Source: Candidatus Ozemibacter sibiricus (GTDB taxonomy: Bacteria; Muiribacteriota; Ozemobacteria; Ozemobacterales; Ozemobacteraceae). From it: a DNA stretch of 64,000 bases. A model generated the notes under the pieces. The model saw only the letters and a list, made by a program, of their open reading frames with translations. It searched no databases and was not told the DNA's origin. Made by a program: the position numbers and the translations under genes. The stretch is from contig QOQW01000020.1 of NCBI GenBank assembly GCA_003327425.1, positions 58,490 through 122,489 on the forward strand, given 5' to 3'. This document shows, piece after piece, positions 1 through 8,699 of the stretch; the stretch's first letter is position 1, and every line of letters begins with the position of its first letter.

Positions 1-165
1 CTGGCCTTCTATTGGAACCTTGTCCGGCTGGCCTATTTCACCCCGCTGGCCTTCGCCGCCCGCCGGCTGAGCCTGCGTCTGGGCGCCCTGGTCGGCCGCC
101 TCACCCTCGACTGGGTTCGCCGCCAGGCCCTGCCCGACGAGCGCTTGCACCGAGTCGGGCTTTGA
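1..165 (+). CDS. C-terminal end of an unidentified protein (partial)
   Basis: An open frame enters from the left edge and stops at a TGA ending at 165, giving 54 residues. The visible tail is rich in Leu, Ala and Arg with aromatic residues (YWNLVRLAYF near its start) and could be a membrane-proximal helix followed by a basic tail. The stop lies 39 bases before the FHA gene on the same strand, so the two may be co-transcribed. No family can be named from this fragment; coding status rests on the open frame and GC-rich third positions. Confidence 0.55.
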   Translation: MAFYWNLVRLAYFTPLAFAARRLSLRLGALVGRLTLDWVRRQALPDERLHRVGL

Positions 166-204
166 TCTACTCTGGGGCGGAGACGGAAGGAGCCAGGCAA
201 CAGC

Positions 205-1491
205 ATGAGCGGGTTCTTCGAACGGCAGGCGCAGTACCAGTCGCTGCGCGAGCAATGGCAGCAAGGTCGCATGAACCGCGAAGCCTTTCTCGAGAAGGTC
301 AGCCACCTGCGCCTGGTCGACGCCCAGGGCTGGTGGTGGCAGATCGACCCTCAAACCGGCCGGTGGCAATGCTGGAACGGCTCCGCCTGGGTCTTCCGCG
401 ACCCTCCGCCCGCGCCCGCCCCACCACCGACGCCGCCCCTGCCACCGACGCCGCAGCCGACGGCGACATCAGGGCCACAGCCGGTATCGCCCGTTCCGCC
501 CACCCCAGCGCCTGAACCGTTCCCGTTTCCGCCCGACCCCCCGCCCGCTGCTTCACAGCCGGCCGGGCCGCCCGCGGCGGCCGTCGCGGCCGACACGCCC
601 GCTCTGCTCCTCATCGACGCCGCTGGCGCCGCCTGGCCCGTGCCTGTCCTGCCCGCCCTCATCGGCCGCCAGGAGGATTGCGCGATCCGCCTCGACCGCC
701 GTCAGATCAGCCGCCACCACGCCCGTCTGACCCAGGAAGGAAGCACCTTCTTCCTCGAAGACCTGGGCAGCGCCAACGGCACCTTCCTCAACCACCAGCG
801 GATCCAGGCGCGCACCGCCCTGCGCCATGGCGACCTGCTCATGGTCGCCGACATCCCCTTCCGGATCGCCTTGGGCGACGCCCTCGCGGCGGGGGCGGCC
901 ACTCTCTCGCCGGCCCAGACCGGCCCTGCTCCTGAGGCTGGAAGCATCACCGCCCCGCGGGAGGCAGCGCCGGCCATGACCTGCCCGCCAGGACCATCCA
1001 CGCTGCCCCCCCCGCGCGCCAGCCCCGCGCCGCGCCGCTCGTCGAAGTCACCGCCTCCACCACCGCCCCCTGAACCGGCGACGATCGCTCCGCCGCCTGC
1101 TCCTCGCTTTCCCCTCGGGGGGCCCGCCTTCCTTCTGCTGCTTCTGGTAGCGGGCGAACTGGGCGCCCTCGCCATCACGTTCACCCGAACCGATCCCGAC
1201 GGCCTGTCTCTCTTCTGGCAGGCCGTGACGAGCCCGCCGCACCTGCCCTACCTGGGCCTGGCCGGGCTCACCATCGGGCTGGCCTTCCTGACCGGCCGCC
1301 GCTCCGGAACCTGGCGGGTTCTGACCGGCGTGGCCGCCCTGCTGTGTCTCATCGCAGGCAGCGAACGGCTGCCGACCCTGCTGCCGCGCCTGCTGGCCAG
1401 TCCCGACCTTCTCTGGTACCAACCGGCCATGCTGTTCCATCTGGCCGCCCTGGCCATCGTCCTGCTCATCGTCTGGAAAGCCGTCTTCTAG
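205..1491 (+). CDS. FHA-domain membrane protein
   Basis: Predicted 428-residue protein. Residues 1-65 form a small domain with a WWWQIDPQTGRWQCWNG stretch. A long Pro/Ala-rich linker (~70-130) follows, then a forkhead-associated domain (~150-225) with the family signatures IGRQ, SRHHARL and LGSANGTFLN. A second Pro-rich linker (~245-310) leads to three or four hydrophobic C-terminal segments. FHA domains bind phosphothreonine, so this is probably a membrane-anchored phospho-dependent adaptor on the cytoplasmic side. The ATG at 205 has a GGAG-type ribosome site. The substrate or kinase partner is not visible here. Confidence 0.85.
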   Translation: MSGFFERQAQYQSLREQWQQGRMNREAFLEKVSHLRLVDAQGWWWQIDPQTGRWQCWNGSAWVFRDPPPAPAPPPTPPLPPTPQPTATSGPQPVSPVPPTPAPEPFPFPPDPPPAASQPAGPPAAAVAADTPALLLIDAAGAAWPVPVLPALIGRQEDCAIRLDRRQISRHHARLTQEGSTFFLEDLGSANGTFLNHQRIQARTALRHGDLLMVADIPFRIALGDALAAGAATLSPAQTGPAPEAGSITAPREAAPAMTCPPGPSTLPPPRASPAPRRSSKSPPPPPPPEPATIAPPPAPRFPLGGPAFLLLLLVAGELGALAITFTRTDPDGLSLFWQAVTSPPHLPYLGLAGLTIGLAFLTGRRSGTWRVLTGVAALLCLIAGSERLPTLLPRLLASPDLLWYQPAMLFHLAALAIVLLIVWKAVF

Positions 1492-1496
1492 CACCG

Positions 1497-1519
1497 CCCC
1501 CCTGCCAGCGGCAGGGGGG
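1497..1519. terminator. Stem-loop between convergent genes
   Basis: A 10-bp perfect stem (CCCCCCTGCC / GGCAGGGGGG) with a 3-base AGC loop lies just after the FHA stop and before the stop of the convergent LURP-one-like gene. There is no T tract on either side, so bidirectional termination is inferred from position and stem strength only. Confidence 0.5.
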
Positions 1520-1564
1520 TGGGAAGAAGCAGCTCAGGAAGAACAGGAAAGGAAGCGGCCCGTC

Positions 1565-2143
1565 TCAGGCCTCGTGGAACACCAGATCGATGGCCAGGGC
1601 CCCCGCCAGTACGAGGGGAGCGATCTTCTGATCGCCGACGATCTTCACCCGATAGTCATCGGCGGTGGTCAGAAGTTCGCGCGCCACCCCGCCATAGAGA
1701 TGATCGATGGTGGCCAGGGTGCGCCCGGCCGTATCGCAGAAGAGGTACTGCCGACATTTCCAGTCGCCCGAGATGGTGCCCAATGGCAGACCATCGGGGC
1801 CGGTCACCTCGAGCGCCCCGCCATAGGACAGCAGATTCTGCTTGAAGGTGCCCAGCAACTTCCCTTCGGCATCGCGGGCGTTCAGAGTGGCCACGATCAG
1901 TGACCGCGGCTGTTCCAGCTCGAGCAGCAGCCGACCGGCCGCGTCATGAACCTGGACCAGCGCCGGCAGGAAGGCCTTGTCGAGAAACAGCTTCTGGATC
2001 ATCACCCACAGGCTGGTCTGCTCGGTGGCGGTGGCCAGGAGGGTCTTCCCCTCGGCATCGTAGATGTCGTAGGCCTCGTGAAGGCTGGTGAACCCGACAT
2101 GCTCGCGGATCACATACTCGGTGCGCTGGAAGAAATCGGTCAT
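1565..2143 (-). CDS. LURP-one/scramblase-like protein
   Basis: 192 residues starting MTDFFQRTEYVIREH. The sequence shows the beta-rich LURP-one/phospholipid-scramblase-related pattern: repeated strands such as YDIYDAEGKTL, VQVHDAAGRLLLEL and ARDAEGKLLGTFKQ, then a final hydrophobic helix (APLVLAGALAIDLVF). These proteins have the tubby-like fold and probably associate with membranes; their bacterial role is unknown. The ATG at 2143 is preferred over a 28-residue upstream extension because the extension is low-complexity Arg/Pro and a GTGAGG ribosome site precedes this ATG. Confidence 0.75.
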   Translation of the reverse strand: MTDFFQRTEYVIREHVGFTSLHEAYDIYDAEGKTLLATATEQTSLWVMIQKLFLDKAFLPALVQVHDAAGRLLLELEQPRSLIVATLNARDAEGKLLGTFKQNLLSYGGALEVTGPDGLPLGTISGDWKCRQYLFCDTAGRTLATIDHLYGGVARELLTTADDYRVKIVGDQKIAPLVLAGALAIDLVFHEA

Positions 2144-2356
2144 GGCTGCATCCTCACCACACGAAATGGGACCGGGCCGACGGCCACCCGGTCGCGGGCA
2201 GGACAAGCACCGCACCGAGGAGGCCATGCCGGAGGTTCATAGGCCCGATTGTATCTTGGCCTTCCTCCAGGGTCAATCATCTTCCAGCCTGACGGTCGCG
2301 CGACACGGGGAGCGACCGCCGATCGATCGCTTCGCCATGTCGGCAGGAGGGTGGCA

Positions 2357-2365
2357 TGGTATAAT
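2357..2365 (+). promoter_or_regulatory. Extended -10 promoter for the HEAT/TPR gene
   Basis: TGGTATAAT is a perfect extended -10 element (TG-n-TATAAT). It lies 25 bases before the ATG at 2391. No good -35 hexamer is present, which is typical of extended -10 promoters. A GTGAGGG ribosome site lies between it and the ATG. Confidence 0.6.
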
Positions 2366-2390
2366 GCCCCACCAGTGAGGGACGTGGACC

Positions 2391-5270
2391 ATGCCTGACA
2401 AAATGACCATGAAGGGGGAATGCGCCGTGCAGCGCGAACTGGAAGATCTGGTCACCGACCTCAAATCGACCCTGATCACCAAACGGCTGAAGGCCGTCAA
2501 AGCGCTGGGGAAACTGAAGACCCCCCTGGCCATCGAACCGCTGCGCGACGTGCTCAACGACCGCTCGAAGGAAGTGCGCTGCGCTACCGTCGAGGCCATC
2601 GCCCAGATCGGCCCGTCCAACCTGGCCGAGATCCTGGTTCCCCTGGCTCGCGATCGGTCGGCCGATGTGCGTTTGCGCGTGGCCTACGCCCTGGCCGGCA
2701 CCTCCCACGACGACGCCGTGCGCTGCCTGTTCGAGCTGATCCGCGACCCCAAGGATCCGGTGGCGGTGATGGCGGCCAAATCGCTGGCCCGCAGTCCCAA
2801 GGCCAGTCTGGCCCAGTTGATCCGGCTGTTCGGCGACAAATCCTGGAAAGTGCGATCGCGCGCCGCCATGGCCATCACCCGCATGGGTCGCGCCGCCGAG
2901 ACCGCCCTCCAGTCGGCGATGGAAGATCCCGATCCCAACATCCGCTTCTGGGCCTGTCTCTGCCTGGGCCACCTGCGCGACCGCACCCACACCAAAGCCC
3001 TCCTCGACAAACTGTCCGACCGCGACCTCGGCGTGCGGCTGGCCGCCTTGCGCTCGCTGCGCGAGATCGGCGACCCGCACATCGTCAGTCGGCTGTTCGA
3101 AGCCCTGTCGCAGCCCTCCGAACAGGTCCGCGACCTCATCTACGACATCCTCAAGGACTTCGGCACCTACTCCATTCCCTACCTCATGGAGAGCCTGTCG
3201 AGCGAATACTGGATGGGCCGCTCGCTGGCGGCGCGCGCCCTCGCCGAGATGGGCACGGAAGCGATCCTGCCGCTGACCGAAGCGCTCGAGGGCCAGAACA
3301 AGGAACGGAAGTTCTGGGCGATCAAGATCCTCGGCCAGATGAAGGAAGAAAGCGCCTTCCCCGAGATCCGCACCTTCCTCAGCGATCCCGATTCCGAGAT
3401 CCGCATGGCGGCCGTGCAGGCCATGGGCTCGTTCCAGAACCCCGACGCCATCCCGCTCTTGATCGAACGATTCATCGACCCCTCCTGGGTGGTGCGACGC
3501 GAAGCCTGCAAAGCCATCGTCCGCTTCGGCCCGGCGGCGTATTCCGCCCTGCTCAGCGCCCTCGGCTCGATGGAAGAGGACGTCCGCTACTGGGCGCTGC
3601 GGGCGATCGGCGAACTCAAGCCGCCCGGCGCTTTCCATGAGCTGATCAAGCTGCTGCGCGACCGCTCCTGGAACATCCGCAAGACCACCGCCGAGATCCT
3701 GGCCACCTTCGGCGAGGACGCCCTGCTCGAACTCACCTCGCTGGCCACCGAATCCGATGCCGAGGTCCGGTTCTGGGTCCTGCAGTCGCTCGGCCGGATC
3801 GGCTCGAAGATCTCTTTGCCGCTGCTGTTCAAAGCCCTGGAGGACCCTTCCGAAGCGATCCGGACCGCCGCCCAGAAAGCCCTGGCCCACTATGGCCCGA
3901 CCATCGTCGATGACCTCTTCACTCTATTCAAGAGCGAAAACCGCCGCCTGCTCGAGAGCGTCGTCGCCACCTTCCGCAACATGGGCCAGGATGCCGTCCT
4001 CGGGCGGCTCTGCCACAATCTCGGCAAATACGACGACCACGTCAACTACTGGATCCGACGCGCCATCGAGAGCTTCGGGCCCGCCGCCCGCCCCGCCGTG
4101 CTGGCCCTCCTCGAGAGCAAGAACCACGAGGTGCGCCGGCAGGCGCTGCTGGCCCTCGGCCAGATCGGCCAGCCCGGCGACGCCGAAACCGTCATTCCCC
4201 ACCTGAAGGACGAGCACTGGCCGGCCCGCATCGCCGCCGCCGAGACCCTCGGCGTCCTGGGCGACGCCAGCGCCGTCGAGCCGCTGATGGACGCCCTCGA
4301 GGACGACGACGAGGACCTGGCCCTGGCCGCCGCCCGCGCCCTCGGCCGGATCGGCGATCATCGGGCGGTGCCCGCCCTGCTGTCGGCCCTCACCCGTGAG
4401 TACTGGACGCTCAAGCTGACCGTCATCGGCATCCTCGGCCAGATGCGGGTGCAACGCGCCGTTCCCGACCTGTTGCGCCTGCTCGACGAAGACCTGATCG
4501 ATCTGAAGATCCCGGTGGTCAAGGCCCTCGGCGAGATCGGCCACCCCGACAGCTACCGCCCCCTGCGCGAGCGCTTCGAGCGCGAGACCGATCCCGAGGC
4601 GCGCAGCGTCTACCTGCGGGCCTTCGCCGCCCTCGGCAATCCTGCCATCATCCCCACCCTCATCGAGCTGACCAAGCCCGACCACCCCTGGGAAGAACGC
4701 CGCGCCGCCATCAAAGCCCTCGGCCTGCTCCATGCCGAGGAGGCCAAGGCCCCGCTGCTGACCGCGCTGCGCGACGCCGACCTGCTGATCAGCCGCGAGG
4801 CCCTCGCCGCCCTCAAGGCCATCCTGCCGCCCGCCGACTTCCGCAAGCTCGAAGAGGCCCATGCCACCGCCCGCAAACGCGAAGAGGCCTTCCAGAAGAG
4901 CTTCCAGGAAGGCATGCGCCTGATGAAGCTCGGCCAGCTCGCCGACGCCGAGAAAGCGCTCAAGGCCGCCGCCCGCATCAATCCCAAAGCCGCCTACGTC
5001 TATTCCGCCCTCGGCAACATCTATTACAAATCCGGCAAACTGATCGACGCCACCAAGGCCTATGTCATGGCCACCACCGTCGAACCGCGCGACATCACCC
5101 TGAAGATCAACCTCGGCATGGTCTACTACCGGCGGCGCGCCTACCGCGAGGCCACCGAGGTCTTCACCACCATCGCCAAGCTGGTCGACCCGCGCAGCCA
5201 GCAAGGCCAGTATGCCGCCAAGATGCTCGAGAAGATCAAGGCCGAGGTCGCCCAGGCCCTCAAACCCTGA
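2391..5270 (+). CDS. Giant HEAT-repeat protein with C-terminal TPRs
   Basis: 959 residues. About residues 15-810 are a continuous array of HEAT/PBS-lyase-type helical repeats of ~31 residues, with motifs such as VRLRVAYAL and VRFWVLQSLGRIG. Residues ~830-950 are two or three TPR units (ALGNIYYKSGKLIDATKAY). No catalytic domain, signal peptide or membrane segment is seen, so it is probably a cytoplasmic scaffold. Start is uncertain: the ATG at 2391 has GTGAGGG upstream, but an AAGGGGG stretch would also suit a GTG near 2428 (VQRELEDL). It is one of three large HEAT proteins in this window. Partners are unknown. Confidence 0.9.
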   Translation: MPDKMTMKGECAVQRELEDLVTDLKSTLITKRLKAVKALGKLKTPLAIEPLRDVLNDRSKEVRCATVEAIAQIGPSNLAEILVPLARDRSADVRLRVAYALAGTSHDDAVRCLFELIRDPKDPVAVMAAKSLARSPKASLAQLIRLFGDKSWKVRSRAAMAITRMGRAAETALQSAMEDPDPNIRFWACLCLGHLRDRTHTKALLDKLSDRDLGVRLAALRSLREIGDPHIVSRLFEALSQPSEQVRDLIYDILKDFGTYSIPYLMESLSSEYWMGRSLAARALAEMGTEAILPLTEALEGQNKERKFWAIKILGQMKEESAFPEIRTFLSDPDSEIRMAAVQAMGSFQNPDAIPLLIERFIDPSWVVRREACKAIVRFGPAAYSALLSALGSMEEDVRYWALRAIGELKPPGAFHELIKLLRDRSWNIRKTTAEILATFGEDALLELTSLATESDAEVRFWVLQSLGRIGSKISLPLLFKALEDPSEAIRTAAQKALAHYGPTIVDDLFTLFKSENRRLLESVVATFRNMGQDAVLGRLCHNLGKYDDHVNYWIRRAIESFGPAARPAVLALLESKNHEVRRQALLALGQIGQPGDAETVIPHLKDEHWPARIAAAETLGVLGDASAVEPLMDALEDDDEDLALAAARALGRIGDHRAVPALLSALTREYWTLKLTVIGILGQMRVQRAVPDLLRLLDEDLIDLKIPVVKALGEIGHPDSYRPLRERFERETDPEARSVYLRAFAALGNPAIIPTLIELTKPDHPWEERRAAIKALGLLHAEEAKAPLLTALRDADLLISREALAALKAILPPADFRKLEEAHATARKREEAFQKSFQEGMRLMKLGQLADAEKALKAAARINPKAAYVYSALGNIYYKSGKLIDATKAYVMATTVEPRDITLKINLGMVYYRRRAYREATEVFTTIAKLVDPRSQQGQYAAKMLEKIKAEVAQALKP

Positions 5271-5365
5271 CCTGACCAGGTCGAGCCCCTCCATCCCCCG
5301 ATCTGGAATTCTCTGACGGTTGCCGATAGAAGTCGGGAACCTCCACCTTTCCGAAGAAGAGAGGA

Positions 5366-6262
5366 ATGGCAAAACCACCGTTGATCCGGATGACCGCCTG
5401 CCTGCTGCCCCTGCTGCTGTTGGTCGGGTGGACGCCGACCACGACCCAGGCGGCCCCGACCGCCTCGACCATTCGGCCGTACGATCTGGGGCTCTGCCCG
5501 ACCTGCGGGTTCCACAACCTGCCCGAGGCGCGGCTATGCGGCAGGTGCCTGCGCGCCCTGCGCTGGCCGACCATGCCGCCCCGAGTCGGCCCCGGCACGG
5601 TGGTGGTCCGCGAGGGATTCGACACCTTCATCCGCAGTTGGAACGACCAGATGCCGCCCCACCGATTCGACCGGGACGCCGGCGCCGATGCGGCCGGCCC
5701 CCTGGGAACGTGGTACGAACTGACCGGCCTGCGCTACCTCGTGTGGTTCGACATTCCCAAGGCGGTGGCCGAGGCCGGTCGCTCGCTGGAGACCTTCACC
5801 CCGACCCGCGCCACCCTGGTGCTGCGAGTGCTGCCCACCCCCGAATCGCCGGTCGAGGTGCCGGTGGCCGCCTTCCTGCTGACCCGCCCCTTCCTCGAGG
5901 GACCCGGCCGCTGGCACCGTCACGTCCCCTGGGAGCAGGGCACCACCTGGACCCACGCCGCCCCGATGCTCCCCTGGGAACGAGCCGGCGGCGATTTCGC
6001 CCCGACGCCGATGGCCACCGGACGCCTGCCCGCCACCGGCAGCGCCGAGATCTACCTCGACGTCAGCGAGCTGATCGCCACCCGCTTCGCCGAGTACCGA
6101 CGCACCGGAGAATGGTTCGATCCCGGCCTGATCCTGATGCGCGACCCGACCGCCCCCGGGCGCTGCCGGTACCGGATGATCCAGGGCTTCCAGGCCGCTC
6201 CGGGAACCCGTCCGTTGCGCTCGCCCGCCCCGCCCCGATCGCCCGAATTGTACCTGGAATAG
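5366..6262 (+). CDS. Secreted protein with zinc ribbon and DNRLRE-like beta domain
   Basis: 298 residues. The N-terminus has a signal peptide (LLPLLLLVGWTPTTTQA, cleavage near residue 30). A four-cysteine ribbon follows (CPTCGFHNLPEARLCGRC, ~47-64). The rest (~75-295) is predicted beta sandwich with alternating hydrophobic strands and an LDVSELIATRFAEYRRTGEW stretch reminiscent of DNRLRE/disaggregatase-type carbohydrate-binding domains. A zinc ribbon on an exported protein is uncommon. The start is either 5366 or the Met eight residues later; ribosome-site spacing does not decide. Function unknown. Confidence 0.7.
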   Translation: MAKPPLIRMTACLLPLLLLVGWTPTTTQAAPTASTIRPYDLGLCPTCGFHNLPEARLCGRCLRALRWPTMPPRVGPGTVVVREGFDTFIRSWNDQMPPHRFDRDAGADAAGPLGTWYELTGLRYLVWFDIPKAVAEAGRSLETFTPTRATLVLRVLPTPESPVEVPVAAFLLTRPFLEGPGRWHRHVPWEQGTTWTHAAPMLPWERAGGDFAPTPMATGRLPATGSAEIYLDVSELIATRFAEYRRTGEWFDPGLILMRDPTAPGRCRYRMIQGFQAAPGTRPLRSPAPPRSPELYLE

Positions 6263-6363
6263 CGCCCTTCGCAATTCGCCGTCGCGCCCTCCGGCGACAG
6301 GCTGAACGGGCTGCCAGAGCTGCCAGAGACCGCGCCTTGGCCTTGCCTCGCCGGCGTCGCCCT

Positions 6364-6381
6364 GACGTCGCACGCGACGTC
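6364..6381. promoter_or_regulatory. Palindrome, candidate sigma-54 activator site
   Basis: GACGTCGC-AC-GCGACGTC is an 18-bp perfect inverted repeat. Its centre is ~100 bases before the expected start of the sigma-54 promoter at 6444-6459, the usual distance for a bacterial enhancer-binding protein. A further half-site-like GGCGTCGC lies at 6353-6360. Binding is inferred from geometry only. Confidence 0.5.
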
Positions 6382-6443
6382 GCCGCTCTGGCCTGCCTGG
6401 CCAAAACGCTGGACAGGCGGCTTCCACAGGCCATTTCCCGACC

Positions 6444-6459
6444 TGGCACGCCCTTTGCT
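6444..6459 (+). promoter_or_regulatory. Sigma-54 (-24/-12) promoter of the hsp20 pair
   Basis: TGGCACG-CCCT-TTGCT matches the RpoN consensus TGGCACG-N4-TTGCW at every specified base, with C before the TGG. It lies 50 bases before the first hsp20 ATG, leaving a ~38-base leader that contains a strong AAGGAGGTG ribosome site. Small heat-shock genes are more often under sigma-32, HrcA or ROSE control. Confidence 0.85.
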
Positions 6460-6508
6460 AAATGCCAAGCTCGAGGATTCAACCAAAACCACCAAGGAGG
6501 TGTGCCCA

Positions 6509-6955
6509 ATGAACATCTGGAATTTCTTCAAAGAAATGGAACAACTGCAGAATCAGCTTTCCGACCTGACCAAGGAGCTGGGATTCGGCCGGTTGCCGAA
6601 GGCGGCCTTCCTGCCTGGCATCGCCGCCCGGCACTTCCCCCTCATGAACGTGGGGGCCGATGACGAGGCGCTGTATGTCGAAGCCCTCGCTCCTGGTGTC
6701 GATCCTGCCACGCTGAAGGTCTCGGCTCTGAACGATACCCTGACCATCTCGGGCGAAAAACCGCGCTCGAACATCCCCGATGATCGGTTCCATCGCAATG
6801 AGCGCGGCGCCGGCAAATTCACCCGCACCATCGAGCTGCCTTGCCAGATCGATCCTGACAAGGTGAAGGCCGAGTACAAGAATGGCATCCTGTTCCTGAC
6901 CCTGCCCAAGGCCGAGGCCGCCAAGCCCCGCCAGATCGAGATCAAGATGGACTGA
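6509..6955 (+). CDS. Hsp20/alpha-crystallin small heat-shock protein (first copy)
   Basis: 148 residues. An N-terminal helix ([20 protein letters not shown]) is followed by the alpha-crystallin domain (~45-140) with [27 protein letters not shown], the [15 protein letters not shown] strand region and the closing [22 protein letters not shown] hallmark. ATP-independent holdase that keeps unfolding proteins soluble. The ATG at 6509 is chosen because AAGGAGGTG sits 7 bases upstream; an in-frame ATG at 6455 lies inside the promoter. A second Hsp20 gene follows after 49 bases. Confidence 0.93.
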   Translation: MNIWNFFKEMEQLQNQLSDLTKELGFGRLPKAAFLPGIAARHFPLMNVGADDEALYVEALAPGVDPATLKVSALNDTLTISGEKPRSNIPDDRFHRNERGAGKFTRTIELPCQIDPDKVKAEYKNGILFLTLPKAEAAKPRQIEIKMD

Positions 6956-7004
6956 GCCGGGGCGAGCACGAGCTATGAAATCGACCAACAAAGGAGGAAA
7001 GCAT

Positions 7005-7403
7005 ATGGCTGAGAAGACTGTCCCTGCCATGAAGGAAGAAAAGAACGTGGTGAAGCGGGAAGTGACCCGCCACCCCGAGTACTTTGTCACTCCACTCGTC
7101 GATATCTACGAGACCGATGAGGGGCTGACCCTCCTGGCCGATCTGCCTGGGGTCGAAAAGGATGGCCTGAAGGTGTCGGTCGAGGAAGGCATTCTGACCC
7201 TCGAAGGCAAGGTGGCCGAACGGAATCGGCAGGGCCTGCTGATCCAGGAATTCGAGCCAGTTAACTACTTCCGCCAGTTCGAGCTGTCGGAAGCCGTCGA
7301 CCAGAATCGGATCAGCGCCGAATTGAAGCACGGCGTCCTGACGCTCCATCTGCCGAAGGCCGAGAAGGCCAAACCTCGCCAGATCGAAGTCCGCGTGTCC
7401 TGA
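7005..7403 (+). CDS. Hsp20/alpha-crystallin small heat-shock protein (second copy)
   Basis: 132 residues starting MAEKTVPAMKEEKNVVKREV. The alpha-crystallin domain covers ~28-130 (VDIYETDEGLTLLADLPGV, LTLEGKV, FELSEAVDQNRISAELKHG, LTLHLPKAEKAKPRQIEVRV). Strong AAAGGAGG site before the ATG at 7005; an upstream in-frame ATG at 6975 has none. It shares little beyond the core fold with the first copy, so the two may form hetero-oligomers; this is inference. Both appear to be transcribed from the sigma-54 promoter and end at the terminator at 7427. Confidence 0.93.
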   Translation: MAEKTVPAMKEEKNVVKREVTRHPEYFVTPLVDIYETDEGLTLLADLPGVEKDGLKVSVEEGILTLEGKVAERNRQGLLIQEFEPVNYFRQFELSEAVDQNRISAELKHGVLTLHLPKAEKAKPRQIEVRVS

Positions 7404-7426
7404 TCCCTAAAACTTCCCTTTCCACC

Positions 7427-7465
7427 CCGCCCCGGGTCGCATCCCCGCGACCCGGGGCGGTTTTC
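7427..7465 (+). terminator. Strong intrinsic terminator of the hsp20 operon
   Basis: A 14-bp perfect GC-rich stem (CCGCCCCGGGTCGC / GCGACCCGGGGCGG) with a 6-base loop is followed by TTTTCT. It separates the hsp20 operon from the convergent non-coding RNA. Confidence 0.93.
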
Positions 7466-7532
7466 TATGAAGGGCTGGATGCTTCCCTTGGTTGGGCCAT
7501 TGCCACCAGGCGATCAAAAGAAAAACCTGCCT

Positions 7533-7563
7533 GGAAAGGAAACCCCTCCCGGAATGGGAGGGG
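7533..7563 (-). terminator. Terminator of the large RNA
   Basis: Read on the minus strand: CCCCTCCC, loop ATTCC, GGGAGGGG, then TTTCCTTTCC. It lies 14 bases after the 3' strand of the RNA closing helix. Confidence 0.8.
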
Positions 7564-8659
7564 AAGTCGGCTTAAAAGTGTTGAGTGGCCGGAACGATTT
7601 GAGAGCGAACTGGTTTTCCTTACTGAAGACTGTCGGAGTATACGTTCCCTGGCCTGTTGCCAGACCAGCGGACCCCTTCTTGCCGTTCCCTGCCTTTGAG
7701 AGTGTTAACGCGGTTGCGCTATGACGCGCATTGGTTACGTCAAGCCTCAGATGTTCTCAACCACCTACGAGGCCCTTACACAACCGCCGAACTTCGGCTT
7801 TCGCTTACGTCCTCTATCCTCTTCGAGGCTTCGGTCGACTGCAAGGTTCTGCATACCCCTACACCGGTTGGGAGCCGGCGCCTTCCTGGGTTTGGTCCCT
7901 TTCAGCGCCATCATCGTCCGACGTGCAGAACAGGCTTCCACCCCTGTTGCATCCCGTCCGCAGGTTTTCGCAACCTCTCGACAGGATCGACGTCCGCAAC
8001 GACTTGCGGGTTTGTTCCACCCCGCTGGCACTCCTAGGGTTTCGGTCTGCAGAGGTCATGACCTGATCGATCGGGTGCTGTCTCCAGTCCCTGGCTCCTG
8101 CGTCGTTGTTCTGTTCTTCATGGGTTCCTTCCGGGGGAGGGGGCGGTTCCCGGCCGCTGGCCGCCGCGCCACTACGCGGATGGCGACCTCGCCTCACCCG
8201 GCCCCTGGCCGTCTTGCAACGGCTGGCGCCCATCTTGAACTTGAATCGACCTTGGAGCGTTGCTCCCGAGCAGGCCTGCCTCATCTCGCCGAGAGGTTTC
8301 ACCCCCCCGACGCGAGCGCGCCTCTCTTGACCGTCTCTCCTTCAGGGCTTTCCTCCGTGGCGAGCCTGGGCGTTGCCGCCCTCCCCCCTTCGGGGTTGCG
8401 ACCCCCCTGGGGTTCTTCTCTCACCACAGATGGCTCCTCCGCGAACGGAGTACCTTCCCTCTGGGAGTTTCTGCCTTCTGATTCGAACTTCCTCTTAGGA
8501 CCTTGGGATACCGAGGTTATTGTTTCCCTTCGGGGACCGAGACATTGTCACCAATACTCAGACCACCCTCTTAGGACACCCATGGAGGACCGACCGGAGT
8601 TCGGAAGTTCGAACCTTTCGGCGACCAGTTCGCTTATCAAAGAACCAACCACTCAACAC
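7533..8659 (-). ncRNA. Candidate large structured non-coding RNA (~1.1 kb)
   Basis: No credible protein lies here, but the minus strand has a complete RNA-gene architecture. The promoter (8664-8692) places the start at ~8658. The first transcribed bases GTGTTGAGTGG (8659-8649) are perfectly complementary to CCACTCAACAC (7588-7578) near the 3' end. A second pair, AGCGAACTGGT (8634-8624) with ACCAGTTCGCT (7614-7604), extends the closing helix. Internal hairpins include an 8-bp stem with GCAA tetraloop (7649-7668), a UUCG tetraloop stem (8437-8450), a second GCAA stem (8368-8381), a 6-bp stem (7994-8009) and a 5-bp stem (8599-8614). An intrinsic terminator follows. Size is in the range of ornate RNAs such as OLE, GOLLD and ROOL, but I cannot match any of them. 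Confidence 0.75.
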
Positions 8660-8663
8660 CGTT

Positions 8664-8692
8664 ATAGTATCCCGAATGCCGATCGAAGTCAA
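8664..8692 (-). promoter_or_regulatory. Sigma-70 promoter of the large RNA
   Basis: On the minus strand TTGACT (8692-8687), a 17-base spacer and TACTAT (8669-8664). The predicted start, 6-7 bases downstream, falls on the first bases of the RNA closing helix. Confidence 0.8.
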
Positions 8693-8699
8693 GCCCTTT

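Noticed and set aside
6455..6508. 18-residue N-terminal extension of the first Hsp20
   Set aside because: It overlaps the -12 element of the sigma-54 promoter and has no ribosome site.
7533..8659. Group I or group II intron, or ribosomal RNA fragment
   Set aside because: No domain V-type hairpin, intron boundary motif, reverse transcriptase or homing endonuclease frame, and no recognisable rRNA core was seen.
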